DNA of 64,000 nt, taken from Diploptera punctata (Eukaryota > Arthropoda > Insecta > Blattodea > Blaberidae). The notes beneath the pieces were generated by a model. The model made no database searches. It was given only the letters and a program-made list of their open reading frames with translations, and was not told the origin of the DNA. How positions within the stretch are numbered: position 1 is the first letter of the stretch; every line of letters begins with the position of its first letter. The stretch is taken from NCBI GenBank assembly GCA_030220185.1, contig JASPKZ010001250.1:1-64000 (forward strand), given 5' to 3'. Shown here one piece after another: positions 30,649-41,649 of this stretch. The translations under genes were made by a program, and so were the position numbers.

Positions 30649-32684
30649 CTATAAATGCAGCAACTTTCTGCTGAATTACTCCATATTGAGAACATCTATG
30701 AATTGACATTTATTTTTTGTCTTTTACTTGTTCTTATATTTCTATACAAACAAGAAAAATGTGTTACATTTTTTCTTCAAATTAATATAAGTGGCATTTA
30801 TCAAAAAGCAAATATTTTTTTTTATTTTTTTTATGTTTATCAGTTGTATAAGAATTAATATACACTAGTTATTATAAAAATAAACAAATATTTTTAATAC
30901 ATTTAAAAGTATTTTCCGATAAAGGCTATGTGTAGAAATAAGACTGTTGCTGACTGTATATAGTATAAGAGTGAATAAGAATCAAATGAATCTTGAATTT
31001 TTCTTACCTCATACATCTGTGTTTTTTTAAACACAGCACCGCAGTATCGGAGAACCATCTTCTCCATCGTCAGCTGTTTTCACGACTCAGTTTTTCTTTT
31101 GCCGGTAATTATCCAAACTGCCATCTGGTGTACTTTTGAAGAGAGTAATTTTCTAAACTGCAATCTGGTGTATTTTTTGAAGAACTTTGTAATCAACCTT
31201 GGGTCGTCCGGAATCTCGAAGTTCATGGTTCTAGTATAGTTTTTTTGAATATATATCTTTTCCCAAACTGTTGATTCCAAAGGTTTAGATGTTTCAAAAG
31301 TTTGCTTCTTTTTCTATGATTCTCTAATAAACTATGTGCTACTATAGCTGATTTTTCAATTTCTCCATTTTTTATGTTTCTAAAGTGTTCTTTTTTATGA
31401 GGAAAAACAAAAAGGAACTAAGAAACTCGTAAAAAAGAACACTTTAGAAACATAAAAAATGGAGAAATTGAAAAATCAGCTGTAGCAGCACATAGTTTAT
31501 TAGAGAATCATAGAATTGAAAAAGAAGCAAAAATTTTTGAAACACATAGTTTATTAGAGAATCATAGAATTGAAAAAAAAGCAAAACTTTTGAAATATCT
31601 ATCTAAACGTTTGGAATTAACAGTTTGGGAAAAGATATATATAAAAAAAAAAACCATACTAGAACCATGAACTTCGAGATTCCAGACGAACCAAGCTTGA
31701 TTACAAAGTTCTTCAAAAATACACCAGATGGCAGTTTAGAAAATTACTCCTTCAAAAGTACACCAGATGGCTGTTTGGATAATTACTGGCAAAAGAAAAA
31801 AATTGACAGTCGTGAAAACAGCTGACGATAGAGAAGATGGTTCTCCGATACTGCGGTGCTGTGTTTAAAAAAACATAGAAGTATGAGGTAAGAAGAATTC
31901 ACAATTCATTTGATTCTAATTAATGAAACTTCTTAATGTAAATCAATGGTAAAGAGAAAATTTTTGCCTGAACCGGGAATCGAACCCCGAACCTTTAGCT
32001 TTCCGTGCTAATGCTCAGACCACCGAGCTAATCCAGGCTTCATTCCCATCCAAGCAAGAATCCTTCCTTTACCTTTACACTTCTGGCCCCACATTCAATT
32101 GCAATGAATCATCGTCCACAAATACACAATGGCTTCTACCTGAAGAAGACATGAAGAGACTCCACACAGCTATAGCATTATTTATTAAATTAATATTGGG
32201 AAGCTAAAGCTATTACTATGATAGAAATAAGTAAATTAATAAACACAAATTATTGTAAATCAATGGTAAAGAGAAAAATTTTTGCATTTCTGGTTCAGGC
32301 AAAAATTTTTCTCTTTACCATTGATTTACAATAATTTAATTGTGTTCATTAATTTACTTATTTCTATCATAGTAATAGCTTTAGCTTCCCAATATTAATT
32401 TAATAAATAATGCTATAGCTGTGTGGAGTCCCTTCATGTCTTCTTCAGGTAGAAGCCATTCATTGTGTATTTGTGGACGATGATTCATTGCAATTGAATG
32501 TGGGGCCAGTAGAGTAAAGGTAAAGGAAGGATTCTTGCTTGGATGGGAATGAAGCCTGGATTAGCTCGGTGGTCTGAGCATTAGCACGGAAAGCTAAAGG
32601 TTCGGGGTTCGATTCCCGGTTCAGGCAAAAATTTTTCTATATTAAATTAAAAGATTCTTACCTCTCCTCACATTATTCTGTTAA

Positions 32685-32727
32685 GTAGATCGCGATTTCA
32701 GGCCTATAGCAGGCCCATCTTCAGTAC
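32685..32727 (-). ncRNA. type-I hammerhead ribozyme
   Basis: Minus strand: gta, CTGAAGA, T, GGGCC-helix II, GAAA, palindrome atcgcgat, C|TAC. Core intact. Confidence 0.82.
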
Positions 32728-33125
32728 ACTGTTGTTGACCGGTGTTATGTCGCCTCGGAAGAACCACTTCTTCTTCCCTCTGTTGGTGGACCGATGAACC
32801 TCTTGATAAGGTCAAAATTTGCGGAACTTCGAAGTTCATAAGTTTTCCTTTGTTTTTCTGAATGTGGATCTTTTCCCAAACTGTAAGTTCCTTAGGTGTC
32901 TCTATTTGTTTAATTAGACTAGCTTTTGATTCAATTCGATGTTTTTCGTACCAAGCATGAGCAGCTACTGCTGACTTTTCCAATCTCCATTTTTGACATT
33001 TCTAAGATGTTCCTTCACCCTTGTTTTCAAATTTCTTTTCGTTTTTCCTATATAAAATTTTGTCACAATCTTTACATTTGATCTTATAAATTCCTGATTT
33101 ATTTTCTACTTCAATTTTTTCATTT

Positions 33126-33662
33126 TTGTTGGTTTTAATTATCCTATTAGAAAACATTCAATTAGAACCTAAAGACAGACTAGTGTCATTCGATGTAATT
33201 TCATTGTTTCCCAGTGTCCCTAGAGGAACCACCATTGAGATCTTGGAACAATGGCTAAACAAAAACAAATTAGAAAAAGAAAATATAAAGGAGTTTATAA
33301 TTCTTACTAAATTATGCATTGAACAGATGTTTTTCACCTATAATGGTAAATTTTATAAACAAAATTCTGGGCTTTCTATGGGAAACCCTCTTTCACCCTT
33401 TTTGGCCAATTTATACATGGGAAGTTTCGAGCAGAAAATAACAAGAGGACATCCTTTGATCTTCAAATTTTGGACCAGATACGTTGATGACGTAATTGCT
33501 ATTGTCAAACAGAAACAAATTGAGGATGCTTTGAAGCTTTTAAACATCCAGAGTAGAACGATAAAATTCACCATGGAAACTGAGATTGAAAGACAAATCC
33601 CATTTTTGGATCTTAATTTTAACACGAAACAAAGAAAACAGGATAGAATTTGGAATATATAG
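33126..33662 (+). CDS. Penelope-type reverse transcriptase fragment
   Basis: Open for 178 codons from within the RT. Visible motifs in order: RLVSFDVISLFPSVP (motif A region, FDVxSLFxxVP), GLSMGNPLSPFLANLYM (motif B), FWTRYVDDVIAIV (catalytic YVDD, motif C) and RQIPFLDLNF (motif D/E region). Penelope RTs are telomerase-related and lack LINE-type endonuclease. The N-terminal part is missing because the left inverted end replaces it. The frame shifts near 33630 into the linker ORF. 5'-truncated, so it cannot encode a full protein. Confidence 0.93.
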   Translation: MLVLIILLENIQLEPKDRLVSFDVISLFPSVPRGTTIEILEQWLNKNKLEKENIKEFIILTKLCIEQMFFTYNGKFYKQNSGLSMGNPLSPFLANLYMGSFEQKITRGHPLIFKFWTRYVDDVIAIVKQKQIEDALKLLNIQSRTIKFTMETEIERQIPFLDLNFNTKQRKQDRIWNI

Positions 33663-34020
33663 AAAGAATACTCATATAGACAACTATATTAAAGCTTCGG
33701 GTTTCAACCATTTTGCTCACAAAGAGGCAGTGTTCAATAGCTTAGCATACAGATTAGTAAATATTCCTATGAGCCCAGAAAACTATAAAAGAGAAAAAGA
33801 ATACATAATTAATGTGGCAACAGATAATGGTTATGATGAAAGCATGGTACACAGGAAAATAAATAAATTCAAAAGACAAAAATTAATTAATGAAAGCACA
33901 CTGATAAAACAAACAGAAAAAATAAAATTCAAGAAATTCACTTACCATCCATTGAAACACTACAAATTTCAAAAAATTTTCAAAAAGTTTAATATAAGAT
34001 TAGCACCTAAGAATGAATAA
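33586..34020 (+). CDS. PLE linker between RT and GIY-YIG
   Basis: Overlaps the RT end in another frame: ENRIEFGIYRKNTHIDNYIK, SGFNHFAHKEAVFNSLAYRL, then a Lys-rich region ending FNIRLAPKNE. The IEFxIYRKxTHTDNYI and HKxAVFNSLxxRL strings recur in the PLEs at 36310-36570, 43555-43726 and 50617-50417, so this is the conserved RT C-terminal thumb/linker. After 34020 the GIY-YIG domain continues in broken frames (IYKIKCKDCDK-like, then YIGKTKRNLKT). Confidence 0.88.
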   Translation: MKDKSHFWILILTRNKENRIEFGIYRKNTHIDNYIKASGFNHFAHKEAVFNSLAYRLVNIPMSPENYKREKEYIINVATDNGYDESMVHRKINKFKRQKLINESTLIKQTEKIKFKKFTYHPLKHYKFQKIFKKFNIRLAPKNE

Positions 34021-34449
34021 CAGCCTTAATAGGATAATTAAAACCAACAAAAATGAAAAAATTGAAGTAGAAAATAAATCAGGAATTTATAAGATCAAAT
34101 GTAAAGATTGTGACAAAATTATATAGGAAAAACGAAAAGAAATTTGAAAACAAGGGGGTAAGGAACATCTTAGAAATGTCAAAAATGGAGAATTGGAAAA
34201 GTCAGCAGTAGCTGCTCATGCTTGGTACGAAAAACATCGAATTGAATCAAAAGCTAGTCTAATTAAACAAATAGAGACACCTAAGGAACTTACAGTTGGG
34301 AAAAGATCCACATTCAGAAAAACAAAGGAAAACTTATGAACTTCGAAGTTCCCGCAAATTTTGACCTTATCAAGAGGTTCATCGGTCCACCAACAGAGGG
34401 AAGAAGAAGTGGTTTCTTCCGAGCGACAATAACACCGGTCAACAACAGT

Positions 34450-34492
34450 GTACTGAAGATGGGCCTGCTATAGGCCTGAAATCGCGATCTAC
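34450..34492 (+). ncRNA. type-I hammerhead ribozyme
   Basis: gta, CTGAAGA, T, GGGCC helix II, GAAA, atcgcgat, C|TAC. Inverted partner of 32685-32727 and identical in core; predicted cleavage after C34489. Confidence 0.83.
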
Positions 34493-34737
34493 TTAACAGA
34501 ATAATGTGAGGAGAGGTAAGAATCTTTTAATTTAATATTGAATTGAACCTCACAGTGATAATTCCTATTTAAAAAAAGGTTTAAAAATTTTTCTCTTTAC
34601 CATTGATTTACAATAATTTAATTGTGTTTATTAATTTACTTATTTCTATCATAGTAATAGCTTTAGCTTCCCAATATTAATTTAATAAACTTCTTAATGT
34701 TAAAATTCCCAAATTTATTATTTTAAAGTATAAGAGT

Positions 34738-35319
34738 TAAGTGAATACTGTGATTTTGCTTGGGCCAGCCATTATGTTGTGCTATTTTACTTTAATTTTG
34801 GGGTCTATTCTAAGAAATGGATTAAAAATTAACACTATACGTTCATTTATAGCTGTGTTGATTTTAGGAATATACACTTCAATGTAGAATTCATTGTGTG
34901 TACAGAAAAGTATCAGAGTACAGCCGTGCAATAATCATTATTTTAATATCATGATGTATCTATAAACAAAATTCAATTTCTCTTTATCCATCTTTTTTTT
35001 AGAATAGTTGTTTGTTAAAAATCTTACTTATAAAAAAGAAAGAATAGCAGATAAATATCTGTACCTAGTTTTCTGATTTTCACTTACAATGATTCAAAAG
35101 TAAGATGAAAAGAGGAATTGGTATTAGGATAGTAACTAATTTCTTTTTATATTTTTTACAAAATATGACTCATTGCTGAATGTGTCTAATATATTATTTT
35201 ATTTCAGAAGTACTTAATTTATGATTTGCTATCATCAGGAAACAGATTTATGCTACCAATTATAATTTGATACATTATTCTCTTTCAATTTATATTAATC
35301 TGAGAGGCTGAAAGATATG
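34738..35319. other. unassigned intronic sequence
   Basis: AT-rich, no recognisable feature. Confidence 0.4.
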
Positions 35320-35570
35320 GTACAATTTTAAAATAAATAAATGCCTTGTGCTGTTGTTCTCAACTAGGAACTATTTTTTAAAACTGTAGTCCTTTCAGTT
35401 GAAGGGTGTGCCCTTCTGCTGAAGATAGAAGCCAGTTTCTGAAAGGCCTACAGTTAAAAAAAAATAACCTAGTTGAAAACGATGGCACCTGCCAAGGTAT
35501 TTATTTATTTTAAAATTTTACTTTATGACTATTCACTTCAACGGAATTGTATTATGAATTTTATTATATA
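35320..35570 (+). mobile_element. PLE hairpin, epsilon family
   Basis: Inverted cctagttg-type arms (caactaggaactattttt / aaaaataacctagttg) around a ribozyme, then a tail (tttatgactattcacttcaa) shared with the PLE ending near 48030. Confidence 0.75.
35416..35453 (+). ncRNA. type-I hammerhead ribozyme, epsilon
   Basis: ctg, CTGAAGA, T, AGAAGC..GTTTCT helix II, GAAA, palindrome aggcct, A|CAG. Stem I ctg/cag pairs; core intact. Confidence 0.75.
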
Positions 35571-35893
35571 TTGATTGGAAGATATGACTTACATAGTTAT
35601 TAAGAGTTTGCGATTGAGTCATAATAAACTTGCATTATCATTATAGAACATTTGTATATATTAGGGAATTCTTTTACCGATTGAAAATTTACAGTATTTT
35701 TTAATCAAGCCAATTGCAGAATTTACCAACCGTAATTGATTTATATTTGAAATTCAAATCATTGGATCTGTAATAAAACATGTACATCTGTTTATTTTTG
35801 TCCAGTTATTACAAATAAATCCATTATATTTCAATACTCATTTACATTGTTTATTTTTTATTATTTCACTCACCTCATACTTCATAATTCATA

Positions 35894-35937
35894 GCAGACC
35901 CTGGGTTTCTTCACATAATTTGTGACATTGTCAATGC
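35894..35937 (-). ncRNA. hammerhead ribozyme, beta (U3-A8) type
   Basis: Minus strand: gca, TTGACAA, T, GTCACA helix II, GAAA, acccagggt, C|TGC. Closing pair of helix II is mismatched in this copy. Confidence 0.72.
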
Positions 35938-36309
35938 TGCGTCACATTCACAACTGACGTCCAACGGCCTTCTATCCTGCAGACTGACCTCCGCGCCATC
36001 TGGTGGCCGACCGAAGAATTTCCAAATCAGTCCTCTTTCGTTATAACCGGGTATTTCAAAATTCATAGTTGTATTTTCATTCTTGCATATGTAAATTTTT
36101 TCCCAAATTGTGAGTTCCTTCGGTTTTTCCAATTGTTTAAGTAATTTTGTTTTGGTTTCTATTCTATGTTTTTCTGACCAGGCATGTGCAGCTATTGCAG
36201 ATTTTTCGGTTTCTCCATTTTTAACATTTCTGAGGTGTTCTTTTAATCTTGTATTTAGATTCCTTTTTGTTTTTCCTATGTATATCTTTTCACAACCATT
36301 TTTAGACCT

Positions 36310-37190
36310 TAAATTGATTAGGAATGAAGAAAAAAAGAAAATAGAATTTGGAATCTACAGAAAAGAAACTCACATCGACAATTATATAAAAGCTACTGGA
36401 TTTAACCATTTTTCACACAAACAGGCAGTATTTAATAGTTTAACACACAGACTTGTGAATGTCCCCATGAGCAAAGAAAATTACAATAAAGAGAAAGAAC
36501 ACATCATACAAATTGCTAAGGATAATGGTTTTCAAAAGAAAATGATACACAAGAAAATAAATAAATATAAATAAATTCAAAGAACAAAAAGTACTCTTCA
36601 GACAGATAAAAATATAGGCAAAAAATTCAAGAAGTTCACATACCATCCTTTCGTATTTGACAAGTTTCAAAAAATTTTCAACAAATTCAACATTAAATTA
36701 GCACCGAAAAATGATTACAGCTTAGGTAATTTAATAAAAACCAACAAAAATGAAAAGATTGAAGACTGCAAAAAATCGGGAATTTATCAAATTAATTGTA
36801 AAGATTGTGAAAAGATATACATAGGAAAAACAAAAAGGAATCTAAATACAAGATTAAAAGAACACCTCAGAAATGTTAAAAATGGAGAAACCGAAAAATC
36901 TGCAATAGCTGCACATGCCTGGTCAGAAAAACATAGAATAGAAAACCAAAAACAAAATTACTTAAACAAGTGGAAAAACCGAAGGAACTCACAATTTGGG
37001 AAAAAATTTACATATGCAAGAATGAAAATACAACTATGAATTTTGAAATACCCGGTTATAACGAAAGAGGACTGATTTGGAAATTCTTCGGTTGGCCACC
37101 AGATGGCGCGGAGGTCAGTTTGCAGGATAGAAGGCCGTTGGACGTCAGTTGTGAACGTGACGCAGCATTGACAATGTCACAAATTATGTG
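36310..37190 (+). pseudogene. PLE linker plus GIY-YIG endonuclease
   Basis: Linker FGIYRKETHIDNYIKATGFN, HKQAVFNSLTHRLVNVPMSK up to a stop near 36573, then the endonuclease: SGIYQINCKDCEKIYIGKTK (GIY...YIG pair; the I/Y spacing and conserved K are seen), RNLNTRLKEHLRNVKNGETE (Arg of the active site in TRLKEH), KSAIAAHAWSEKHRIE. A frameshift near 36950 leads to LTIWEKIYICKNENTTMNFE. GIY-YIG nuclease nicks the target to prime reverse transcription in PLEs. A stop and a frameshift make it inactive as read. Confidence 0.92.
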
Positions 37191-37208
37191 AAGAAACCCA
37201 GGGTCTGC
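37165..37208 (+). ncRNA. hammerhead ribozyme, beta (U3-A8) type
   Basis: Inverted partner of 35894-35937 with the same sequence; gca/tgc stem I and GUC cleavage triplet. Confidence 0.72.
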
Positions 37209-37305
37209 TATGAATTATGAAGTATGAGGTGAGTGAAATAATAAAAAATAAACAATATTAAAGAACCTCATAGTGTTATTTCCTATCTATATAACTCATT
37301 TACAT

Positions 37306-39079
37306 ATTATTTTTTATAGAGTTTCTGTTTTTACATTAGGTTAATTTTTTATACAAGTTTATAGTTAAATTTACATATTAGCAATTAACTTTTAATATCT
37401 GGAAATTTATCATCAGCCTCACATTAGTATATTACGATGCGAGGTTGGGAAGTGATTTTTACAAAAGCAAGGAAATGTTTAAAAACCAAGCAATAGTGAG
37501 GTTTTTAATTTCCGAGATTCTATAAAACACTTCACAAACATGCATTGTACATTATTTCTTCCGCGATGGTATTTTCAAAATAATAAATAATAGTAAATTG
37601 GGATACGTGCATTAATTGTAAACAACTGACTAACGTTAACAGTGTGGACAATGTTTATTAGTTGATACTACAGCAGGCTGTGACACCTATCAGTCATAAA
37701 ATGGTGGCAAATACGTATTTATTGTTTTACATTGTTTCAAATAAAGTTCAGTTCATTTAAAATACAGGTGATTTGTTTCATACAATGTATATTAACACTA
37801 CCTTTTGTATATATATTGTATATAGTATACATAAAGGGCAGTTGTTTTACTTTCCACACGTGGTTTGTAGTATGTAATATTACAGTATAGTTATTTAGGT
37901 TGGCAACTCCGAAATGTAGGAAGTTGAACTTTCAATCATGGTCACCATTGCTGTAAGTACGACAAAACGCACAATCACGCAAAAAAGTTCATTATTGTAT
38001 TTTATTCTCAGTAAAATCCATTCTGTCTTCAATTATCATAATTAAGACTTGGAAATTAATTTATTATTTTCTTGTAGTTTTAAGCATGTAATAGCCTAAT
38101 AGGATATTTAAATATTCCCATTTTAACTATGAATAATAAGATATACTTTATCTTAGATAATAATGTATTGAAAAATAATATATTTTGTTGATTTTAATTA
38201 AAATTTATTTTATGGTGTTAAATTTGACTTAGAATTGACCCAGTTTTGGAATTAATTTTATGCTTAATGTTTTTGCACACATTTTGATTTGTATGTTTTG
38301 CACTATAATTATTAGAAAAGTTAAGCATTTAATTATTCTCATAAGAGACTTTATGTAACTTATCTTACTCACACAGCTTCTAAATGCATTCTTACAATTT
38401 TGCATGTTAAAAAGTGTTTTTTTCTCCAGTCATTACATCTTAATAAGTTTTAACAAGTTTATAAGTTTTCTGAACTATGTCAATTATAAGTTCTCTTTTT
38501 GTATTAATATTTGTGATTTAATCTTAATCAGTTTTACAATGTTTAATCTCTTAATTATCAAATACAAATGTATATTTTATATTATAGTTCTTGTAAACTT
38601 CTAGAATCTAGATTTTGAATCTAAATATATTTTTAAATTCCCTTTTCCATGCTTGTGTTTATTCTATTAATACATTTTTGTTTTTATTTAAAACAACTGT
38701 AATTTTAGTTTACCTCTCGTTGAAATATCTGTAACTTATTTTTTCATCCAAATTTTTGTCAAAATATTATTCTGTGAGATTAAAATTTTTATTATGTTCC
38801 TGCCACTGATCTTAATGAGTTGAGAGAGTGTGAGGACAAGGAATCCATTGTTCGCATAATGATTGAAATACCATTTTGAAACTAAATAGGTTAGAATTGT
38901 ACTTTTTTTTTAAACAATAATGTAATTTAAGAAGAATTAAGTGAAAATATTTTCACAAACATTCTTATTCTTTCTATAATAGGTATATTTTTAAGGAAAT
39001 CTCCATTTTCTATCTGAATCAGCTGGTTGCTCTGTATTTCAGAATTTATTGTTTCCTTTTTTTAAGATTATATTTCCAA
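37306..39079. other. unassigned intronic sequence
   Basis: 1.8 kb of AT-rich DNA without exon, PLE, SINE or LINE signatures; the longest feature-free stretch here. Confidence 0.45.
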
Positions 39080-39380
39080 ATTTGGCAAGTCTTGTGGTCT
39101 TATAGTCGGAGTTTTTGATTAGTTCATAATGCCCCAAGTTCAATTCCTGCTCAGACTCAGGATTTTTTTTCTTAAAGGAAATTATTCCTGTGGTTGCTCA
39201 TGATCGGGAATTGTGTTAAGTTTAGGTTTAATAACTCTTCTGTAGTTTTGTTATCATTTATTACCCATCATCGGGGTAATATAACTCTTGCCTTTCAGGT
39301 GCCTCTACTTCAGAAGTTACAATTCTGTCAATGCCAGGAGAGAATCCCAGAAATGTCATAAGACAACCTGGTGACATTGG
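39080..39380 (+). repeat. degenerate tRNA SINE
   Basis: tRNA-like part near 39090-39165 (caagttcaattcctgctcag), then a body with tgccaggagagaatcccaga that recurs inverted at 63575-63640. Ends in a TA run at 39387-39403. Confidence 0.55.
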
Positions 39381-39394
39381 ACAAATATATATAT

Positions 39395-39745
39395 ATATAT
39401 ATTGTTTATTTTTTAATATTTCACTCACCTCATACTTCATAACTTCTTGCAGACCTAGGTTTCATCACACCATTTGTGACATTCTCAATGCTGTGTCACG
39501 TTCACAACTGACGTCCAACGGCCTTCTATCCTGCAGACTGACTCTGCGCCATCTGATGGTCAGGCTGCAGGATAGAAGGCCATTGAACGTCAGTTGTGAA
39601 CGTGACACAGCATTGAGAATGTCACAAATGGTGTGATGAAACCTAGGTCTGCAAGAAGTTATGAAGTGTGAGGTGAGTGAAATATTAAAAAATAAACAAT
39701 ACTAAAAAAACCTCATAGTGTTATTTCCTATATACATAACTTAAT
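39395..39745. mobile_element. PLE hairpin, beta family
   Basis: Arms ttgtttattttttaatattt and inverse, cactcacctcatacttcat and inverse, loop near 39550, tail aacctcatagtgttatttcc. Two ribozyme copies: 39449-39492 (-) and 39610-39652 (+). Inserted in a TA-rich microsatellite. Confidence 0.88.
39610..39652 (+). ncRNA. hammerhead ribozyme, beta (U3-A8) type
   Basis: gca, TTGAGAA, T, GTCACA-aatgg-TGTGAT, GAAA, palindrome acctaggt, C|TGC. The palindrome differs from other beta copies yet stays self-complementary. Confidence 0.75.
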
Positions 39746-39989
39746 ATATATATTTTTTTTTTTCAAATTTTTGTAGTTCAGGAAACCAGTAATTTCAAAA
39801 TTATTTTGATAAATATGACACAAAATTAACAGTGTACCAAACCTAATTATAAATTTAAGTAGCACAAATAGTTAAAATGCCATGGAGGATAGGTCTAGAA
39901 GATCTCTGACACAACATTGGAAAAAAATATCACCCGAAAGGTTAAAATAATAAAATATGTACCTGAAATCTCAATTGTCCTTAACAAAT

Positions 39990-40165
39990 TAAAATTTCAG
40001 TCATAACATTTTGAAGGCCTTTTGGAACATGTTCCATCATCAACAGTACCTTTTTTACTGCTGATGATGGAATATGGCCTGAAAGGACTTCAAAGTATAT
40101 TAATTGAAATTTTGATTTGTAGAGGATGATTGAGATCTCAGGTACATATTTTATTATTTTAAACT
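39990..40165. mobile_element. PLE-type hairpin, zeta
   Basis: Inverted repeat with ribozyme-like cores in both arms: plus CTGATGA, T, GGAATATGGCCT, GAAA, aggact at 40057-40098. The minus arm has TTGATGA and AAAA, so is decayed. Confidence 0.65.
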
Positions 40166-40240
40166 TTTATAATTATGGTAACCTCCACAATGGTTAATAA
40201 TGACTTTTAAAATAATTGAATATATCATCTGTCTATTATA

Positions 40241-40743
40241 CAGGGTGTCCCATTCAAACCTCCCACATTTTAATTAATCATAACTAACAAAGTATGCGAA
40301 ATTATGAAATGAGGCTGGTATTAAACGAAACAGAAACTCAAAGAATTTTCATTGCCACACACTAAAACACCTCTATATGTGCACCATTAGTAGCATGAAC
40401 AATATCAAGTCTGTATTTGATTATGTGCCACGTTCTGTCCAACATGTCCATTGGTACTGTTGCAATTGTGTCAAGGATACGGGTTTGTAAATCATGAAGA
40501 TCTTGTACTGGAGTCACAAACACATAGTCTTTTGCATACCAGAAAACAGTTTGTGCTCATTGCTGAGGAGTCGCCATTTTGTTTTGTCATTATTGTCCAA
40601 CATGCGACAGATGAATTAACTGCAACAATGAAAACAAAATTCTTTGAGTTTCTCTTTCTTTTAATACCAACCTCATTTCATAATTCCGCATATTTTGAGA
40701 TTTAAGATTAATTAAAACGTGGGAGTTTGAATGGGACACGGTG
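40241..40743 (-). mobile_element. internally deleted mariner-like element
   Basis: About 110-bp terminal inverted repeats (acagggtgtcccattcaaac at the left, mirrored by gtttgaatgggacacggtgt) with TA flanks. Minus strand keeps only the two coding ends: a MSDNNDKTKWRLL-like start and the C-terminal TIATVPMDMLDRTWHIIKYR with ATNGAHIEVF, similar to the TAGAHIEMW end of the DD41D element at 14487. The catalytic core is gone. Confidence 0.82.
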
Positions 40744-40749
40744 TATATT

Positions 40750-41099
40750 AGGCTATGTGATCTATTACAAATACAATCTATCTTGACCTCCATATAAATT
40801 TGATGTATTGAGTTCTGTGTTGATGGATATGTTTCGTTGCTCTTTATACTTACACGTTTTTTTCTATTTTCATTTTGTTGTTCTAAATAAAAAAGCTATA
40901 TAGTGTTCCTCAAAAATAAATCCAGATAATGAATTCTGAAATTTTGTCATTTTGTCTTTTGGCATCTTAAGTAAGAGATTTCATTTTACAACCACTAGAA
41001 AAAATGCCAGTTGAGAAAATAAAGATTTGAAGATAAAGGAGATTTCCTGCAATATAAAGACCTGCAAAACGTTTCCCAATTATGAAGTTAGTGTTATAT
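40750..41099. other. unassigned intronic sequence
   Basis: No recognisable feature. Confidence 0.4.
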
Positions 41100-41520
41100 T
41101 AAAATTAAAATTAAAAATAAATCCTTTATCACCTCACGTCATATCCGGTCTTCTAATTAGTTGGTTTTGTAACCTTATTGTTGCATCCTCAGTAATTCTA
41201 TGATCGCACAGCTTCTTAACTCCATCTGTTGGTGGACATGAATCTCCAAATCAAATCAACTTCCCTAGGAATTTCAAAATTCATTAATTTTTTCTTTCTG
41301 TTTTTTTTTAATGTGGATTTTTTTCAAAATATAAGCTCTTTATGTTATTCTAATTGTTTTATTAATTTAGTATTTCTTTCGATTTGATGTTTATCTTATT
41401 AAACATGAGCGGCTACTGCAGTTTTTCCACTTCCCCATTTTTTACATGAAGATATTTCTTCACTCCAGTTTTGAAATTTCTTTTTGTTTTAGTGATGTAT
41501 GTTTAAATATTTTGATTAAA
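41100..41520 (-). mobile_element. 5'-truncated PLE, alpha family
   Basis: Minus orientation with 3' end at the left: cctcacgtcatatccggtct, decayed ribozyme (CTGAGGA ... TACAAAACCAACTAA), ctgttggtggacatgaatct, then GIY-YIG remnants (AAHV-SEKH type) to 41520. It ends about 130 bp before exon 41650. Confidence 0.75.
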
Positions 41521-41649
41521 TTTTGTAATTAAAAATCTTCAATTTTTCCGAAACTCAAAAATAATAACCCTATATAAACCAAAAGCTGACAATTGAAGGA
41601 AAATTTAAGTATGAAATGTTATAATGATTTTTAATTAATTGGTTCCCAG

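Larger units (their letters stand above)
32639..34582 (+). mobile_element. Penelope-like element with RT, alpha family
   Basis: Innermost nested element, 1944 bp, flanked by aaaaatttttct (32627-32638 and 34583-34594). Inverted ends: left about 32639-33149, right about 34030-34582. Contains RT coding (33126-33662), the RT-endonuclease linker, and GIY-YIG remnants in both arms (left arm copy on the minus strand, 32983-32690). The right end finishes gaacctcacagtgataattc. This inverted long-terminal arrangement is known for Penelope elements. Confidence 0.95.
31940..34686. repeat. palindromic tRNA SINE nested in PLE, itself hosting a PLE
   Basis: Two inverted arms of about 350 bp meet near 32288: the left arm (aaatcaatggtaaagagaaa, minus tRNA unit with gggaatcgaaccccgaac) is mirrored by the right arm (plus unit ggggttcgattcccgg). 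Duplication aaacttcttaatgt at 31926-31939 and 34687-34700. The right arm is split by the PLE at 32639-34582 and resumes to 34686. Confidence 0.92.
30973..34726 (+). mobile_element. PLE, delta family, hosting two nested insertions
   Basis: Outermost of three nested elements, flanked by agtataagagt (30962-30972 and 34727-34737). Left arm to about 31390, right arm 31800-31939 resuming at 34701. Between them lies GIY-YIG coding, duplicated in part (AAHSLLENHRIEKEAK-like, twice), then WEKIYIKKK, MNFEIPDEPSLITKFFKN and TPDGSLENYSFKSTPDG. The tail is split by the SINE at 31940. Hammerhead-like GATA motifs at 31033-31075 (-) and 31818-31862 (+). Confidence 0.9.
35848..37293 (+). mobile_element. Penelope-like element, beta family, GIY-YIG bearing
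   Basis: Flanked by actcatttacat (35836-35847, 37294-37305). Inverted ends about 35848-36300 and 36830-37293; unique middle holds the RT C-terminal linker and endonuclease. Tail aacctcatagtgttatttcc at the right. The left arm repeats GIY-YIG C-terminal coding on the minus strand. Confidence 0.95.

Noticed and set aside
33126..34020. Functional full-length PLE
   Set aside because: RT N-terminus missing, RT and linker out of frame, and the GIY-YIG region has stops; only the cis elements look intact.
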